The notes below the pieces were generated by a model, which saw only the letters and a program-made list of their open reading frames with translations, was not told where the DNA came from and made no database searches. A stretch of 35,067 nucleotides of DNA from an uncultured Verrucomicrobiales bacterium. GTDB taxonomy: Bacteria > Verrucomicrobiota > Verrucomicrobiia > Verrucomicrobiales > Akkermansiaceae. A program made the translations under genes and the position numbers. Positions 33,745 through 35,067 of this stretch are shown piece by piece (within the stretch, counting starts at the first letter, position 1; each line of letters opens with the position of its first letter). The stretch lies in the NCBI GenBank assembly GCA_937905985.1, contig CALCWC010000043.1, forward strand, positions 1-35,067. The letters run 5' to 3'.

Positions 33745-34782
33745 ATGAGCAACAAAGAAATATCCGCAGAACAGACCGACCCCCGGGAGGGACGGGCGGC
33801 GGCAGGCGCGCGGGAGACGTATTGGGATGTGGTCAAGGGCTTGCTGATTATCCTCATGGTGCTTGGGCACGCCTTGCAGTACGCCGGGGGCGGCAATTTC
33901 TGGGGCAATCCCCTGTGGATGGGCATATACTTGTTTCACATGCCCCTGTTCGCGCTGGTGAGCGGGTGTTTCGTCTTCCAGAGCATCCACCGCCACGGCG
34001 GGATGTTCATTGGGCACATTGCCAAGCATTTGCTCATACCCGGCATATTCACCGCCCTGGCCTGCCTGGCGATTAAATCGCTTCTCACGTATTGCAGCGG
34101 GGAAACACCCACCATCCCGCCCTACACCTTCCTGTACACGGCCTGGTTCCTGATATTCATCTTTGAATGCGGCGTTTTCACATGGATTATGGCGCGCAGC
34201 GGGTCCCTGTGGTGGCGGGCGGCCTGGTTTGTCATCCCCATGGCTCTCGCCCTGCTGTGGCCGGACTTCCCGCTTGCCGGGCAATTCACATTCCTCTACC
34301 CGGTTTTCCTGCTTGGGGCCTGGGTGAGGCACCAGGGCTTGCCGCTGGGGAACATATGGCTCGGGATGGGAGCCGCGGTGGCATATGCCGTGGTCTTTTG
34401 CGTGTTCCAAGAGGACTGGTATGTGTACCGCACGCCCTTGGATTCGCTGGAGGACACGGCGCATACCGTTCCCATCTATTTGGTACGCCTTCTCGGGGGA
34501 ACAGCCGGTTGCTTCCTGCTGCTCTTTGCCGTCAAACGCCTTTCATTCCTGCAGGAAAGCCGCATCTTGCCATTGCTGGGCGGCAGCACCCTGGCCATCT
34601 ATCTGCTCCAAATCTATTTCTGGGATTTCATCTGGAAACCCTATTGCCCGAACATCGACATCTGGCTTTGCTTTCCGCTAACGGTCGGCGTCCTGGCCCT
34701 GTGTTACGGCATCTACCGGGCATGCCGCCGAGTTCCCGTCCTGGGGCTCCTCATGTTCGGCGAACAGCGCAGGAAAGCGTAG
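33745..34782 (+). CDS. acyltransferase 3 family membrane protein (345 aa)
   Basis: About ten hydrophobic segments span the protein. The family signatures are YWDVVKGLLIILMVLGHALQ, with the usual Lys and His, and FHMPLFALVSGCFVF. Such proteins transfer acyl groups (often acetyl) to surface sugars from the inner membrane. Relatives closest by eye are the fucose 4-O-acetylase-like group. The N-terminal 25 residues are hydrophilic and cytoplasmic. The start at 33745 follows the promoter; a frame open far upstream (from 32767) is antisense to the aquaporin gene and not coding. Substrate is unknown. Confidence 0.88.
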   Translation: MSNKEISAEQTDPREGRAAAGARETYWDVVKGLLIILMVLGHALQYAGGGNFWGNPLWMGIYLFHMPLFALVSGCFVFQSIHRHGGMFIGHIAKHLLIPGIFTALACLAIKSLLTYCSGETPTIPPYTFLYTAWFLIFIFECGVFTWIMARSGSLWWRAAWFVIPMALALLWPDFPLAGQFTFLYPVFLLGAWVRHQGLPLGNIWLGMGAAVAYAVVFCVFQEDWYVYRTPLDSLEDTAHTVPIYLVRLLGGTAGCFLLLFAVKRLSFLQESRILPLLGGSTLAIYLLQIYFWDFIWKPYCPNIDIWLCFPLTVGVLALCYGIYRACRRVPVLGLLMFGEQRRKA

Positions 34783-34841
34783 GGCCGCGGGTGGCGCGAC
34801 TAACAGCCTGCTCATGTTGCACAGGCATCGCTAAAAAAAAA

Positions 34842-34920
34842 TCGGGGGCGCTTGAGACTTCCGATTCCAAGCGCCCCCTTTCGGTTCCCGAAACACAAAC
34901 AAACGGAAACCGAAATCTTT
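34842..34920 (+). repeat. 79-bp double-hairpin element, copy 1
   Basis: Two hairpins follow each other. GGGGGCGCTTG pairs with CAAGCGCCCCC (11 bp, 13-base loop). TTTCGGTT plus CCG pairs with CGG plus AACCGAAA (8 + 3 bp, one mismatch, 13-base A/C-rich loop). TCTTTTC follows. The first hairpin has nine A just before it, so read on the minus strand it is a good terminator. Otherwise the 285 bases after the acyltransferase hold no gene I can see. Confidence 0.85.
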
Positions 34921-34988
34921 TCTGCTGCTACTTCTGCCAGGGTCTTGCACTCATATACCTACTTTTCTTATTTCTTTCTTGAAGGGGG

Positions 34989-35067
34989 TCGGGGGCGCTT
35001 GAGACTTCCGATTCCAAGCGCCCCCTTTCGGTTCCCGAAACACAAACAAACGGAAACCGAAATCTTT
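34989..35067 (+). repeat. 79-bp double-hairpin element, copy 2, reaching the window end
   Basis: This is identical in all 79 bases to the copy at 34842-34920 and is offset by 147 bases. The identity may continue beyond the window. The 68 bases between the copies are pyrimidine-rich and contain TTGCAC followed 17 bases later by TTATTT, a weak promoter-like pair. Confidence 0.85.

Noticed and set aside
34842..35067. CRISPR-like array at the right edge
   Set aside because: The repeat is 79 bp with two hairpins and only two copies 147 bp apart; repeat and spacer lengths do not fit a CRISPR array and no cas genes are near.

Overview
This window is visibly GC-rich bacterial chromosome with closely packed genes. 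It reads best as a Verrucomicrobiota genome, possibly a gut, Akkermansia-like lineage. The reasons are a GH110-like galactosidase and an IdeS-like cysteine protease (both secreted), a eukaryote-type UDP-glucose pyrophosphorylase, an FHA/zinc/GTPase protein with a GAP1-N-like partner, and an almost complete lack of Shine-Dalgarno sequences. The assignment is inferred from gene content only. There are no CRISPR arrays, rRNAs or insertion sequences. The left edge cuts a DUF1015 gene and the right edge stops inside a repeated element.

Layout. (1) 3-2997 (+): DUF1015 protein, serA and a lipoprotein. (2) 3025-4332 (+): ribonuclease D-like exonuclease and a CAU-anticodon tRNA, each with its own promoter and terminator. 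(3) 6488-4368 (-): guaA followed by an ankyrin protein. (4) 6541-11042 (+): M23 peptidase, OmpA-like protein, UvrD-type helicase and an ankyrin protein with a His/Cys tail. (5) 11083-12452 (+): UDP-glucose pyrophosphorylase. (6) 12498-18361 (+): a tight run of a multidomain GTPase, a GAP1-N-like protein, a membrane-anchored helical protein, a YfcE-like phosphodiesterase and a phosphopantetheinyl transferase. (7) 18506-18841 (+): HU. (8) 18907-23051 (+): GH110-like glycosidase, methionine aminopeptidase and IdeS-like protease. (9) 24833-23118 (-): aspartate aminotransferase and a small secreted protein. (10) 24929-28927 (+): leuC, leuD, an unknown protein and a DeoR-like regulator. (11) 29016-30232 (+): Fic protein and a possible 45-residue membrane peptide. 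(12) 32563-30301 (-): leuA and pth. (13) 33621-32779 (-): aquaporin. (14) 33691-34782 (+): acyltransferase 3. (15) 34842-35067: two copies of a 79-bp double-hairpin element.

How it fits together. Amino-acid synthesis is well represented (serA, leuA, leuC, leuD, aminotransferase), with leuA separated from leuCD. Group 8 looks suited to attacking host glycans and proteins. Group 6 is the best candidate for a poorly described system: its domain set resembles the GTPase/GAP1 conflict-type systems predicted by comparative genomics, joined here to a single-pass membrane protein. Sigma70-like promoters with 16-18 bp spacers can be read before most transcription units. In several cases the start codon lies at or within a few bases of the predicted transcript start, which suggests leaderless or nearly leaderless mRNAs.
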